From positions 50,958-93,312 of the forward strand of contig JABABK010000009.1 of the NCBI GenBank assembly GCA_014238285.1: a DNA stretch of 42,355 bases, in the 5' to 3' direction. Origin of the DNA: Hellea sp. Lineage in GTDB: Bacteria; Pseudomonadota; Alphaproteobacteria; Caulobacterales; Maricaulaceae. The position numbers were made by a program, and so were the translations under genes. This document shows positions 9,462 to 17,825 of this stretch, in pieces. The notes beneath the pieces were generated by a model. That model saw only the letters and a program-made list of their open reading frames with translations, was not told the DNA's origin and ran no database searches. How positions within the stretch are numbered: position 1 is the stretch's first letter; every line of letters starts with the position of its first letter.

Positions 9462-10634
9462 ATGCCTCAAGACATATCAAAATCCATAGAAGCCTGCGCC
9501 GCCCATTACGGCAACGATGCAGATGCGATGCGGGATTATCTTATCACAGGGCAAGAACGGGCGCGTTCACTCCCAAATCGCGGTCCCGTAAAATTTGACG
9601 AAAATGGCAAACTCGACCCAGCTATACGCGCGGCCTATTCGAAATATGGATTCTATATTTTTGAAGACGCTTTAGGGTCCGCAGAGCTTCAAGATTTGCA
9701 AAATGATATGGAAGCCATGCGCGAGAAATTCCCAAGTCGGGCCGGCGGTAAAGAAGCGCGTAGCGGCGGCCCTGCTCTAGGCTTTGGCCATAAGGGGCTC
9801 AATCTCCTATGGTCTAAACCCCTCGCTGACCCGTTCGGCGGTACGGCGCTGGCCAATGGCCGCCATCAAGTTAAGCTCTTTGAACCAGACGCAGGCAAAG
9901 ATGCGCCCGAAGCCGCGCCCTTTCTCTTGGTAGGCTCCCTACAATTTTCTGAAAGCTGCCTACGGCTTTATGCTCATCCGGACATGCTTAGGGTCGCGCA
10001 GAGTATTCACGGGGAGGACTTTGCCCCATTTAACGAAGTTTTATTCATCAAAGATCCAGGCCTTGGCGCCGCAGTATCTTGGCACCAAGACGGCGATACC
10101 CATTGGGACAACCCAAATTTTGATGAAGACATTCACGGCTTTAATTTCATGGCGCAGCTCTATGGCAGCACAGCCGTCAATGGTGTGTGGGTCGTCCCAG
10201 GGTCACATAAAGAAGGCCGGTTAGATATTGCAGACCTGGTCGACAAAGCTGGTAGCGAACGCCTACCCGGTGCTATCCCAATTATTTGCAATCCAGGTGA
10301 TGTAGTGATTAACAATCGACAGCTGGTTCACGGCTCATTTGCCAATACGGGATTTGAGCGCCGCGTCTCGGCAAACTTTGGATTTCATCGCCGCTCATCG
10401 ATACAAGATGTTAAAGGCGCGGGCATACACAGCGAATCTGTCATTTATGATGATGCCCACATCAAGGAACGCTCCCGCGTCATAGGCTATGCCATAAACG
10501 CCCGCAAAGAGAGATTCCCAAAGGAAACACCATTTGATTATAAACCCTTTTCTGGGCAGCTACAAAACTACCCATGGGGCCCAGATGTGCTGGCGAGCTT
10601 GAAGGACTATAATATGATGGATTTGAGTATTTAA
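9462..10634 (+). CDS. Phytanoyl-CoA dioxygenase (PhyH) family protein
   Basis: The 390-residue protein has the iron-binding facial triad of 2-oxoglutarate/Fe(II) dioxygenases: H208 and D210 in SWHQDGDTHWD and H290 in RQLVHGSFANTG. R300 or R301 is placed to bind 2-oxoglutarate. VVPGSHKEGRL (about 244-254) is also typical of PhyH proteins. Members hydroxylate acyl-CoAs or small metabolites; the substrate here is unknown. It converges on the SDR/crotonase operon with 14 bases between stops, so a shared lipid or isoprenoid pathway is possible but unproven. It diverges from the M20 amidohydrolase. Confidence 0.9.
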   Translation: MPQDISKSIEACAAHYGNDADAMRDYLITGQERARSLPNRGPVKFDENGKLDPAIRAAYSKYGFYIFEDALGSAELQDLQNDMEAMREKFPSRAGGKEARSGGPALGFGHKGLNLLWSKPLADPFGGTALANGRHQVKLFEPDAGKDAPEAAPFLLVGSLQFSESCLRLYAHPDMLRVAQSIHGEDFAPFNEVLFIKDPGLGAAVSWHQDGDTHWDNPNFDEDIHGFNFMAQLYGSTAVNGVWVVPGSHKEGRLDIADLVDKAGSERLPGAIPIICNPGDVVINNRQLVHGSFANTGFERRVSANFGFHRRSSIQDVKGAGIHSESVIYDDAHIKERSRVIGYAINARKERFPKETPFDYKPFSGQLQNYPWGPDVLASLKDYNMMDLSI

Positions 10635-10648
10635 CCCAGTCAAGTGTT

Positions 10649-11572
10649 CTAAATTTTAAACTTAACACCCAAATGCTTTTCGGAAAATGTCCAAAGTTTT
10701 TTACTAAGAGCTTTATCCAGAGCTTTAGGCGGAAACTCGCTGTGACCCGGCTTGCCATTATATTCCTTTTTACCGGTCGGGCCTATGAAGTCACCGGATT
10801 TCACATCGGTCCTTAAGGCTGCATACAGGCTAGACTCTGCACCTTTCGCGGGCTTTGTAATCCCCATTAACGGCGTTATGATAGGCGCGATCAAGCGCAG
10901 CTTCCAAGACATGTTGCGCCCCAAACTGGTATTGGACGCGCCGGGGTGAACCACGATGGCTTTGATGTTTTTGCCTGCCGCCGCCAAGCGATCATTGAGC
11001 TCTTGGTTAAACAAGATATTAGCAAGCTTACTTTGGCTATAAGCGGTCATGCCTTTAAGGCCCATAAACTCCGGCCCCGCATCGTAAGTGTCAACAAAGT
11101 TCAAATTATCAAAAAAGATGTCAGCGCCCTCTCGTTTACCAGCAAGGCTCGCGACGTTTACAATTCGAGTTTCATGGTCTTGGTCAAGCTTATCAAACAA
11201 AAGAGATGTCAGGTAAAAGTGCCCCATATGATTGGCATCAAATTGTAGCTCAAGGTCATTTTTCGTCACGGTATAGGGCGGTGCCATGACCCCAGCATTA
11301 TTGACCAATAAATCCAGATGATCATATTTATCGGAAAATGCTGCCGCAAAGGCTTTGATATTGTCGCGGTCGATCAAATCCAAATTCATATATTCCAGAT
11401 CGGCGGATTTGGCTTTACGCCTAATACCTGCCATAGCCTGATTGGCCTTCTCGGCGTTCCGGCAGGCCATGATGACCTTATAACCTTCTTTGGCGAGACC
11501 TAACGTTGTTTCAAAACCCAGGCCCGCATTCGCACCTGTCACAATCGCAATTTTTTGATGATCTGATGTCAT
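10649..11572 (-). CDS. Short-chain dehydrogenase/reductase (retinol dehydrogenase-like)
   Basis: This is a 307-residue classical SDR with TGANAGLG (residues 12-19) for the dinucleotide, NNAG (91-94), Ser 142 and the YSQSK motif with catalytic Y178 and K182. ACRN after the second strand fits an NADP(H)-preferring retinol dehydrogenase/WWOX-like subgroup. It is the last gene of the PadR-adjacent operon and starts 3 bases after the crotonase stop. It probably reduces or oxidises a hydrophobic alcohol or ketone; the substrate cannot be read from the sequence. Confidence 0.92.
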   Translation of the reverse strand: MTSDHQKIAIVTGANAGLGFETTLGLAKEGYKVIMACRNAEKANQAMAGIRRKAKSADLEYMNLDLIDRDNIKAFAAAFSDKYDHLDLLVNNAGVMAPPYTVTKNDLELQFDANHMGHFYLTSLLFDKLDQDHETRIVNVASLAGKREGADIFFDNLNFVDTYDAGPEFMGLKGMTAYSQSKLANILFNQELNDRLAAAGKNIKAIVVHPGASNTSLGRNMSWKLRLIAPIITPLMGITKPAKGAESSLYAALRTDVKSGDFIGPTGKKEYNGKPGHSEFPPKALDKALSKKLWTFSEKHLGVKFKI

Positions 11573-11575
11573 GTT

Positions 11576-12406
11576 TTAAGCCTTCTTTCGCTTCGGCAAT
11601 TCCATAAACGTACCATCGCGCTTTTGCATATTGGCTTGCATGGCTTCCATCATCTCTGTTGGTGCCAGCATGGACATATTCCAGACACCAATTTGATCGA
11701 GCGTGTCTTGAGTGTTGTGGTCACGAGCATAAGTAATAATACGTTTGGAACCGTAAACAGCCATAGGCGCTTTTTTGGCAATTTCACGCGCCATCTCCAT
11801 AGCGGCGTCGACCATGGCTTCTTGAGTATCGAACGTGTTGTTATAAAAGCCGTATTTCATCAGTTCTTCTGAACCCATTTTACGGCCCGTATATGCAAGT
11901 TCTCTGACAATGCCTTCGGGCATGTGATTGAGAATACGCGGGAACGTTCCAACATCCGCCGTCATGCCAACGTTGATCTCCTGAATACAGATATAGCTAT
12001 CCTTGGTGCCAAGGCGAATATCGGCAGCTGTAACCAAATCAACGCCGCCTCCAATACAGCCGCCTTGTATCGCCACGATCACTGGGACACGGCATTTTTC
12101 AAGGGAGCTTAGATTATCTTGCAGACGCAAGACCGTATCGTAAAAAGCTGATCCGTAATCGGCTTTGTTTTTATCGCCATGGCCATTGACTGCGGATAGC
12201 ATAGATAGATCAATCCCAGCACAAAAAATCGAGCCCGTTGAGGATATCACAATCGCCCTCGCCTTTGAGTTATCATCTATATCTTCGACGATCTTTTGGA
12301 TATCACTCCAAAAAGACAGATTCATCGCGTTCCGTTTTTCAGGTCTGGACAGCACAATATGCGCGACCTGGTTTTTGATCGAAACTTCAAAACATTCATA
12401 GCTCAT
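11576..12406 (-). CDS. Crotonase family, delta(3,5)-delta(2,4)-dienoyl-CoA isomerase-like
   Basis: The 276-residue protein is an enoyl-CoA hydratase/isomerase fold member with oxyanion segments FCAGIDLSML and GGCIGGGVDL. It retains three acidic residues at D123, E143 and D151. The 20- and 8-residue spacing equals that of the catalytic D176, E196 and D204 of rat dienoyl-CoA isomerase, and EINVGMTADVGT closely matches the ECH1 motif. It probably shifts conjugated double bonds during beta-oxidation of unsaturated acyl-CoAs. It lies third in a tight operon: 9 bases after DUF1330 and 3 before the last SDR. Confidence 0.88.
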   Translation of the reverse strand: MSYECFEVSIKNQVAHIVLSRPEKRNAMNLSFWSDIQKIVEDIDDNSKARAIVISSTGSIFCAGIDLSMLSAVNGHGDKNKADYGSAFYDTVLRLQDNLSSLEKCRVPVIVAIQGGCIGGGVDLVTAADIRLGTKDSYICIQEINVGMTADVGTFPRILNHMPEGIVRELAYTGRKMGSEELMKYGFYNNTFDTQEAMVDAAMEMAREIAKKAPMAVYGSKRIITYARDHNTQDTLDQIGVWNMSMLAPTEMMEAMQANMQKRDGTFMELPKRKKA

Positions 12407-12415
12407 AATAGATTC

Positions 12416-12826
12416 CTAAAATACGCCGCTATCGTCACAGCTGATCAATAACTGACCCTCTAGACCCGCGCGGCGGTGTTTGTGGATTTTACGATATACA
12501 TCTGAGGACACTGCATCAAACATGGCTTGAGCGTTATTATATTTAACGAGGGCAACCGCATCCCATTCGCCGTCTCCACCGCCAATTAAAAATGCATTGG
12601 CTGCCCCGCCAAAAATCGTTTCCGTCTTATCACCGTTAATTTGTGCAAAGCCTTTAACATAGCGCTGATAGGCTTCACGCCCAGATATATCCTCACCGTC
12701 TTTATACGTCGCCTTATCTTTGAATTTTAAAAGATTGAGCATGAAGACAGGCTCACCCGCTTTCTTATGAGACAAAAAGGATTTGATTTGTTCCGACGTT
12801 GGATCAAGGGCGTTAAGTGTTGGCAT
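12416..12826 (-). CDS. DUF1330 domain protein (ferredoxin-like dimeric fold)
   Basis: The 136-residue protein contains PVFMLNLLKFKDKA followed by a YKDGEDISGREAYQRYV segment, the usual DUF1330 opening, and a second half with VALVKYNNAQAMFDAVSSD. DUF1330 proteins are small dimeric alpha-beta barrels related to stress-responsive or monooxygenase-like folds; function is generally unknown. It sits 9 bases from both neighbours in the operon. By analogy with other dimeric ferredoxin-like proteins it could be an isomerase or cyclase in the same pathway, but no catalytic residue can be assigned. Confidence 0.85.
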   Translation of the reverse strand: MPTLNALDPTSEQIKSFLSHKKAGEPVFMLNLLKFKDKATYKDGEDISGREAYQRYVKGFAQINGDKTETIFGGAANAFLIGGGDGEWDAVALVKYNNAQAMFDAVSSDVYRKIHKHRRAGLEGQLLISCDDSGVF

Positions 12827-12835
12827 TGTTATATC

Positions 12836-13708
12836 CTAATACCCGGGCAAGCGAATGGTTTCGGTTGGCACGCTGTCAAAAACTTCGTCGGGAACAAAAA
12901 AATCACCAGCTAACGTACCTTCTAGATTTGGAGCATATTTCGCAAAATCGGTGACGCCTTCTTCTCGTAAAATTACTTCGTCGATCACGAACTGCCCTGT
13001 AAACTCTTTAGAGTTTTTTGTCAGAATCACGTGAGCTGCATCCGAAATAATATCGGTCGTGCGGCTGATCTTGGCGATAGCATCACCGCCTAGAACATTA
13101 CGAACAGCGGCCGTATCGATGGAGGTCAAAGGCCAAAGGGAGTTTACGGCAATACCAAGATGTTTAAACTCCTCGCTCATACCCAATGTACAAATACTCA
13201 TTCCAAATTTTGCCATAGTGTAGGCGGTGTGATTTTTGAACCATTTCGCCGACATATCAAGCGGCGGGGCGAGGTTCAGGATATGCGGGTTATCAGCTTT
13301 TTTTAAAAATGGTAGACAAAGCTTGGAAAGTAGAAAAGTGCCGCGCGTATTAACCTGTGTCATCAGATCATAACGTTTCATAGACGTGGCCTCTGTGCCC
13401 GTCATAGAAACGGCGCTGGCGTTGTTGATGCAAATATCTATGCCGCCAAATTTTTCAACAGTAGCGTCAATGCCTGCCTGCACGGTTTCGTCATTTCGGA
13501 TATCACAAACAATCGGCAAAGCCTTGCCGCCTGCCGCCTCTATCTCTGCGGCGGCCGTATAAATTGTTCCAGGCAAATTCGGATGCGGCTCAGCGGTTTT
13601 TGCGGCGATCGCTATATTGGCACCATCCGCTGCGGCTCGTTTGGCTATGGCAAGGCCAATACCCCGAGATCCACCTGACATAAAAATAGTTTTCCCTTGA
13701 AGTGACAT
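12836..13708 (-). CDS. HSDL2-like short-chain dehydrogenase lacking the usual catalytic serine
   Basis: This is a 290-residue SDR with cofactor motif SGGSRGIG (11-18), NNAS (95-98) and Y163/K167 in TAYTMAKFGMS. The stretch LNLAPPL plus WFKNHTAYTMAKFGMS strongly resembles human HSDL2 (NISPPL and WFKQHCAYTIAKYGMS as I recall it). The position of the catalytic Ser in HSDL2 is Ala 147 here. No SCP2 domain is present, as expected for bacterial members. It is the first gene of the operon, with SD AAAAGGATAAGC before the ATG. Its promoter overlaps the inverted repeat next to padR. Confidence 0.9.
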   Translation of the reverse strand: MSLQGKTIFMSGGSRGIGLAIAKRAAADGANIAIAAKTAEPHPNLPGTIYTAAAEIEAAGGKALPIVCDIRNDETVQAGIDATVEKFGGIDICINNASAVSMTGTEATSMKRYDLMTQVNTRGTFLLSKLCLPFLKKADNPHILNLAPPLDMSAKWFKNHTAYTMAKFGMSICTLGMSEEFKHLGIAVNSLWPLTSIDTAAVRNVLGGDAIAKISRTTDIISDAAHVILTKNSKEFTGQFVIDEVILREEGVTDFAKYAPNLEGTLAGDFFVPDEVFDSVPTETIRLPGY

Positions 13709-13760
13709 GCTTATCCTTTTTATCTATAGAGCAATTCTTGCCATTATGTGTTTGGTGAAG

Positions 13761-13789
13761 CTTATATGCATAGATTTGCATAGAAACAA
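13761..13789 (-). promoter_or_regulatory. Promoter of the SDR/crotonase operon
   Basis: On the minus strand TTGTTT (13784-13789) and TATAAG (13761-13766) are separated by exactly 17 bases, a good sigma-70-type pair. The spacer and the edge of the -10 box are occupied by the inverted repeat described next, so a bound repressor would block RNA polymerase. Confidence 0.6.
13765..13782. promoter_or_regulatory. Putative PadR operator
   Basis: TATGCA-TAGATT-TGCATA is a perfect 6-bp inverted repeat with a 6-base centre, in the 107-base gap between padR and the divergent operon. PadR regulators bind A+T-rich dyads beside their own gene. Position over the operon promoter supports the call; binding itself is inferred. 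Confidence 0.6.
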
Positions 13790-13815
13790 GCACAAGACTG
13801 GCGTGGGAGGAATAA

Positions 13816-14355
13816 ATGGCATTAGCCGAAGCAATATTAGTCTGTCTGACCGACAAGCCCATGAGCGGCTATGATCTGGCGAAAAATTTCGATGCGTCTA
13901 TCGGGTTTTTCTGGCGCGCCTCCCACCAACAAATTTACCGCGAACTTGGAAAGCTTCGTGAAAAAGGATACGTCAAGAGCCAAGAGATTAGCCAGTCTGG
14001 TAAACCCAATCGAATTGTCCACACTATCACGGACCCGGGAAAAGACGCGCTTATGATTTGGTCCCGAAAACCCAACCGCATGCCATCGGTCAAAGACGAA
14101 CTTCTGGCCAAGTTCTACGCGCTTGAACATATGGAGCTCGATGCTCTCAAAGATCAACTCACTGTTAGAATTGATCAACACCGCACCAAGCTCAGCCAGT
14201 TTCACAAAATTAAAGAACGTCATTATGACGGCAAAGAGCTCAGCCGAAATCAAGTCGGTAAACTCTATGTCTTAGAAATGGGCATCGAAGATGAAAAAAC
14301 CAGAGTCCAGAACTTACAAGACCTTATGGGGAAACTCTCGTCACTTGAAAATTAA
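13816..14355 (+). CDS. PadR family transcriptional regulator
   Basis: The 179-residue protein has the PadR winged helix at its N-terminus: ILVCLTDKPMSGYDLAK, then HQQIYRELGKLREKGYV as recognition helix region and a wing with IVHTITDPGKDAL. A C-terminal helical dimerisation domain of the virulence-activator-alpha type covers about residues 95-179. PadR proteins are dimeric repressors responding to small hydrophobic or phenolic ligands. It diverges from the HSDL2/DUF1330/crotonase/SDR operon across a gap holding a perfect dyad, so local repression is likely. GGAGGAATAA before the ATG is a strong SD. A good terminator follows. Confidence 0.93.
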   Translation: MALAEAILVCLTDKPMSGYDLAKNFDASIGFFWRASHQQIYRELGKLREKGYVKSQEISQSGKPNRIVHTITDPGKDALMIWSRKPNRMPSVKDELLAKFYALEHMELDALKDQLTVRIDQHRTKLSQFHKIKERHYDGKELSRNQVGKLYVLEMGIEDEKTRVQNLQDLMGKLSSLEN

Positions 14356-14391
14356 GTCATAGCCTAAAAACAGAATCCTAGGGGAGGATGG

Positions 14392-14419
14392 CCCGGTCAC
14401 TGTGAGTGGCCGGGTTTTT
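14392..14419 (+). terminator. Rho-independent terminator after padR
   Basis: CCCGGTCACT (14392-14401) pairs with AGTGGCCGGG (14405-14414), a 10-bp stem with one G-U pair and a GTG loop, followed by TTTTT. It is the clearest intrinsic terminator in the window and lies 37 bases after the padR stop. Confidence 0.9.
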
Positions 14420-14537
14420 CATTGGGATAACGCGCCCGTATTATTTGGTTTAACCGGAAACATATTATCATTGAATTTGAGTTGTCTATGTACCCACATA
14501 CACTACAGTTTCTATAATTTCGTTGTAAGGATAGGTA

Positions 14538-15011
14538 ATGAAAATTTTGAGCAAAATACTGACCATATCAATGGTCATTCTGTCGGCACAGTCTACAAAT
14601 TCTTTTGCGCAAACATCCAGTTTTGACCAGGCGTTTTTAGACAGAGGCACAGAGGCGCGCGCGACTCTGACCATTCCATTTGGCGTTCGAGTTCGTTCCA
14701 ACAAAGATAAAACACGTTTAGAATTTGGGATAAGGCAATATCAAGATCAACATAATAATGACTGGATACTGAAGTCATCTGCCGGCCAAAATTTAAGCCT
14801 ATATGACCAGCGTTATATCGAATCTAAACTTGGCGTCACGCTTTCTGATAATGCGGTCTTCCTTGTGAATGGGCAAGAATGGGAGCGAGTTCAAGAGGAA
14901 CTCGGCGTCGGCACAGCAGGAAAGATAGGAATAGGAGCTGTCGTCATCGTTGCCATTGCAGCAGGCGGTGTCTATTTGTTTGCTCACGAATTAGCTAAGG
15001 CCGATGATTAA
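14538..15011 (+). CDS. Exported small protein with C-terminal membrane helix, unknown function
   Basis: The 157-residue product has a signal peptide (ILTISMVILSAQSTNSFA, cleavage probably after Ala-25) and a second hydrophobic helix near the C-terminus (about residues 130-149, IGAVVIVAIAAGGVYLF), leaving a short charged tail. The middle part is polar and could be a small periplasmic domain. AAGGATAGGT precedes the ATG. It lies after the padR terminator, so it has its own promoter. It converges on the ABC exporter gene with 13 bases between. I do not recognise a family. Confidence 0.78.
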   Translation: MKILSKILTISMVILSAQSTNSFAQTSSFDQAFLDRGTEARATLTIPFGVRVRSNKDKTRLEFGIRQYQDQHNNDWILKSSAGQNLSLYDQRYIESKLGVTLSDNAVFLVNGQEWERVQEELGVGTAGKIGIGAVVIVAIAAGGVYLFAHELAKADD

Positions 15012-15024
15012 ACTCAAGGCTTGT

Positions 15025-16848
15025 TTAAGGTACCTCTAGTTCCTGTTGTGACCAAAGCTCTGCATATAACCCTTCTTTGGCCAGCAGTTCAGAATGAGTT
15101 CCAATTTCCGCGACCTGTCCGTCTCTTAGGGCAATAATCTTATCCGCGCCGACAATGGTGGAGAGCCGGTGGGCGATGACCAATGTTGTCCTGTTACGCG
15201 CCGCCGCATCAAGCGCATCTTGGATGGAGTGTTCGGTGACGCTATCCAGTGCAGACGTGGCTTCATCCAGTATCAAGATGGCAGGGTCTTTGAGAAGAGC
15301 TCTGGCGATAGCAACCCGTTGTTTTTCTCCGCCTGAGAGTTTCAGGCCGCGTTCGCCAACTTTAGTTTCGTAGCCCTCTGGCAGGCTCATAATGAAATCA
15401 TGAATTTGCGCGGCGCTTGCCACGGCCGCTATCTCGGCCTCGCTCGCATCCGGATTGGCATAAGCGATATTGTAACCAATAGTATCGTTAAACAGAACTG
15501 TATCTTGCGGAACAATCCCGATAATTTTACGAAGACTTTCTTGTGTCACGTCTTGAATGTCTTGACCATCAACAGTGACCTTACCGCCTGCGATATCGTA
15601 GAACCGAAACAAGATGCGAGAGAGTGTAGATTTACCCGCGCCTGTTGGGCCAACCACAGCTATAGTGTCGCCCGGCTTCACATCAAAACTAACGTTCTTT
15701 AAAATCGAACGATCCGCTTCATAATGAAAGTCGACATCTTCAAAAGAAATGGCGCCGCCAGCAGGAGCAATAGCTATGGCATCAGGCTTGTCTTTAACTT
15801 CAGGCTGTAAATCCAAAAGCGCAAACATTTTTTCCATATCCGTCAAAGCTTGTTTGATCTCGCGATAAGCAAAACCGAGAATGTTAAGCGGGCGATAGAC
15901 CTGCATCATGACAAGCGTAATAGTCGTCATGGCGCCAATGGTCATTCTTCCCGTCAGGATGAACTGTGCCGCCAAAAGCATCATCGCAATCAGGCCAAAA
16001 TTCATTAAAAAACTTTGGCCAATATTGACGGTTGCCAAAGAGGATCGAGACTTAATCGCGGCCTGTTGGTAGCCTTCCATGGCGTGATCATAACGCCCGG
16101 TTTCAAATCCTTCAGCGCTAAAATATTTCACCGTCTCATAGTTCAAAAGACTATCAATTGCCTTGGCATTGGCGTCAGTGTCTTTGGCGTTCATGGTCCG
16201 CCGAAACTTAAGACGCCATTCCGTCGTCGTCACCGTGAACCAAATATACAATATGACCGTCGACACAGCGATAGCCGCGAATTCCCAGGAATAAGCGACC
16301 CAAAAGGCAACGCCAGCAATGGCGAGCTGTAGCAATGTCGGGCCAATATTAAACAGTAAAAACCGAAATAGAAAATCAATAGAACGAATGCCGCGTTCAA
16401 TGACGCGAGATAGACCGCCCGTACGCTTTTCGAGATGATATCTGAGCGATAATTTGTGTAAATGCGCAAAAGTCGCCGTCGCCACAGAGCGCTGAGCAAA
16501 TTGCCCAACTGGCGTGAACAAATACTCGCGCATTTCGCTGATCAATATGGAAACAAAGCGAAGGCCGCCATATCCTAGAATCAACGCTGTGATCATAAGA
16601 CCCGCCTGCGAAAAGACGGATGTCACGCCCTCAGAATTTTTAACGGCGTCAACACTACGGCCTAAAAAAAACGGCGCGCCAACCAAAATAAACTGCCCTG
16701 CTATCGTCAGAATTAATGCCAAAAACGTCCTGACTTTAAATCCAAGCTTATCCTTGGGCCAAAGATAAGGCCACAGCCGAAAAAAACTCTTGAGCTGGTA
16801 GCCAAGGCTTTGTTCTGAGGGCGTGTCATGTTTGCTTTGTGGCGGCAT
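15025..16848 (-). CDS. ATM1-type ABC exporter, membrane and ATPase domains fused
   Basis: The 607-residue half-transporter has a type I exporter membrane domain with six predicted helices (about residues 40-335) and an ATPase domain (about 365-600). Visible are Walker A GPTGAGKST, Q loop IVPQDTVLFND, signature LSGGEKQRVAIAR, Walker B ILILDEATSALD and switch His in VIAHRLST. The N-terminal SLGYQLKSFFRLWPYLWP and the YETVKYFSAEGFE segment are typical of ATM1/HMT1-like exporters. These homodimers move glutathione-linked sulfur or metal species; alphaproteobacterial members are the bacterial relatives of mitochondrial Atm1. No clear SD is seen before the ATG. Confidence 0.93.
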   Translation of the reverse strand: MPPQSKHDTPSEQSLGYQLKSFFRLWPYLWPKDKLGFKVRTFLALILTIAGQFILVGAPFFLGRSVDAVKNSEGVTSVFSQAGLMITALILGYGGLRFVSILISEMREYLFTPVGQFAQRSVATATFAHLHKLSLRYHLEKRTGGLSRVIERGIRSIDFLFRFLLFNIGPTLLQLAIAGVAFWVAYSWEFAAIAVSTVILYIWFTVTTTEWRLKFRRTMNAKDTDANAKAIDSLLNYETVKYFSAEGFETGRYDHAMEGYQQAAIKSRSSLATVNIGQSFLMNFGLIAMMLLAAQFILTGRMTIGAMTTITLVMMQVYRPLNILGFAYREIKQALTDMEKMFALLDLQPEVKDKPDAIAIAPAGGAISFEDVDFHYEADRSILKNVSFDVKPGDTIAVVGPTGAGKSTLSRILFRFYDIAGGKVTVDGQDIQDVTQESLRKIIGIVPQDTVLFNDTIGYNIAYANPDASEAEIAAVASAAQIHDFIMSLPEGYETKVGERGLKLSGGEKQRVAIARALLKDPAILILDEATSALDSVTEHSIQDALDAAARNRTTLVIAHRLSTIVGADKIIALRDGQVAEIGTHSELLAKEGLYAELWSQQELEVP

Positions 16849-16957
16849 AAGAGGTGATGTGGGTACTAATGATCACATCGTCAACCATGACTGCAAATTA
16901 ACTCTGGATTTTAGAGAGCACCTTACCTACATAACTTTAAACAACGGAGCCCACCGC

Positions 16958-17263
16958 ATGTCCCTCGGTCAATCAATTATCGCCCAATTTTTAATCCCCG
17001 TTATCAGCATCATTATCTTTTTGATTTTCATCAGCGTGATTATGAGCTGGCTTGTGGGTTTTAATATAATCAATCTACGCAATCCAATGGTTCGCCAAAT
17101 ATATGATATGCTAGAACGGGTAACACAGCCAATCCTAGAGCCAATTCGCCGTATGATTCCTCCATTTGGCGGCCTCGATTTTTCACCGATTGTTGCGCTT
17201 TTAGGTCTAAGCTGGATTCAAAATTACCTGCTCGCAGATGTACTGTTCCGCATGCTAGGCTAA
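16958..17263 (+). CDS. YggT family integral membrane protein
   Basis: I use the ATG at 16958 (101 residues): GGAG lies about 8 bases upstream, the length matches the family, and the longer reading frame starting at 16823 would run into the opposite ABC exporter gene. Two hydrophobic regions flank the YggT signature: PMVRQIYDMLERVTQPILEP, then IRRMIPPFGGLDFSPIVALL. YggT proteins are small inner-membrane proteins linked to cell division or envelope and osmotic functions, with no defined activity. It is divergent from the exporter. Confidence 0.92.
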   Translation: MSLGQSIIAQFLIPVISIIIFLIFISVIMSWLVGFNIINLRNPMVRQIYDMLERVTQPILEPIRRMIPPFGGLDFSPIVALLGLSWIQNYLLADVLFRMLG

Positions 17264-17366
17264 GGTTTTACGCCAAGTCATTCATATCTGTCGTAACGGG
17301 AATCAATAACGTCATTTTACCCTAAGGCCATTTTGCTGTAAGCTTCCTCTAAATCAGGAGGACTTT

Positions 17367-17825
17367 GTGAAATTAACCGTCAATGGCGATACGCATGATA
17401 TAGATGTTGATGAAGACATGCCTCTTTTATGGGCCCTTCGCGACGAACTTAACATCACAGGTCCAAAATATGGCTGCGGCATTGCCATGTGCGGGGCTTG
17501 CACCGTCCATATTGATGGTCTCGCTGTCAGGTCTTGTTCTGTTCGTGCCGGCGACGTGGAAGGCGAAGTAACGACAATTGAAGGCCTAGGCTCACCCGAT
17601 GCCATGCACGCGGTCCAAGAAGCCTGGAATGAAAACCAGGTCGCCCAGTGCGGATATTGCCAGCCCGGCCAGATTATGGCCGCCGCCTCACTACTGACCC
17701 TAAACCCTGAACCCACAGACGAGATCATTGATCAAGCCATGAGCGCTAATCTTTGCCGCTGCGGAACTTACCCCCGGATCAGGGCAGCGGTGAAATCCGC
17801 GGCCGCTAAGCTGGGAGGCGCATAA
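17367..17825 (+). CDS. iorA: Molybdenum hydroxylase small [2Fe-2S] subunit (isoquinoline 1-oxidoreductase alpha type)
   Basis: The 152-residue protein starts at a GTG with a textbook AGGAGG 5 bases upstream. The plant-type [2Fe-2S] cluster ligands are C37, C42, C45 and C57; the second cluster ligands are C95, C98, C130 and C132 (QCGYCQPGQ and [11 protein letters not shown]). This is the electron-transfer subunit of the two-subunit isoquinoline 1-oxidoreductase-type hydroxylases, which lack an FAD subunit. It has no signal peptide and probably leaves the cell folded with the Tat-carrying large subunit. Its stop overlaps the next start by one base (TAATG). Confidence 0.93.
   Translation: MKLTVNGDTHDIDVDEDMPLLWALRDELNITGPKYGCGIAMCGACTVHIDGLAVRSCSVRAGDVEGEVTTIEGLGSPDAMHAVQEAWNENQVAQCGYCQPGQIMAAASLLTLNPEPTDEIIDQAMSANLCRCGTYPRIRAAVKSAAAKLGGA

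Noticed and set aside
16856-16879. GATGTG-N12-CACATC inverted repeat between the ABC exporter and yggT
   Set aside because: Short arms with a long spacer are expected by chance; no promoter context visible.
16823-16957. N-terminal extension of the YggT gene
   Set aside because: It would overlap the opposite ABC exporter start, lacks an SD and makes YggT too long.
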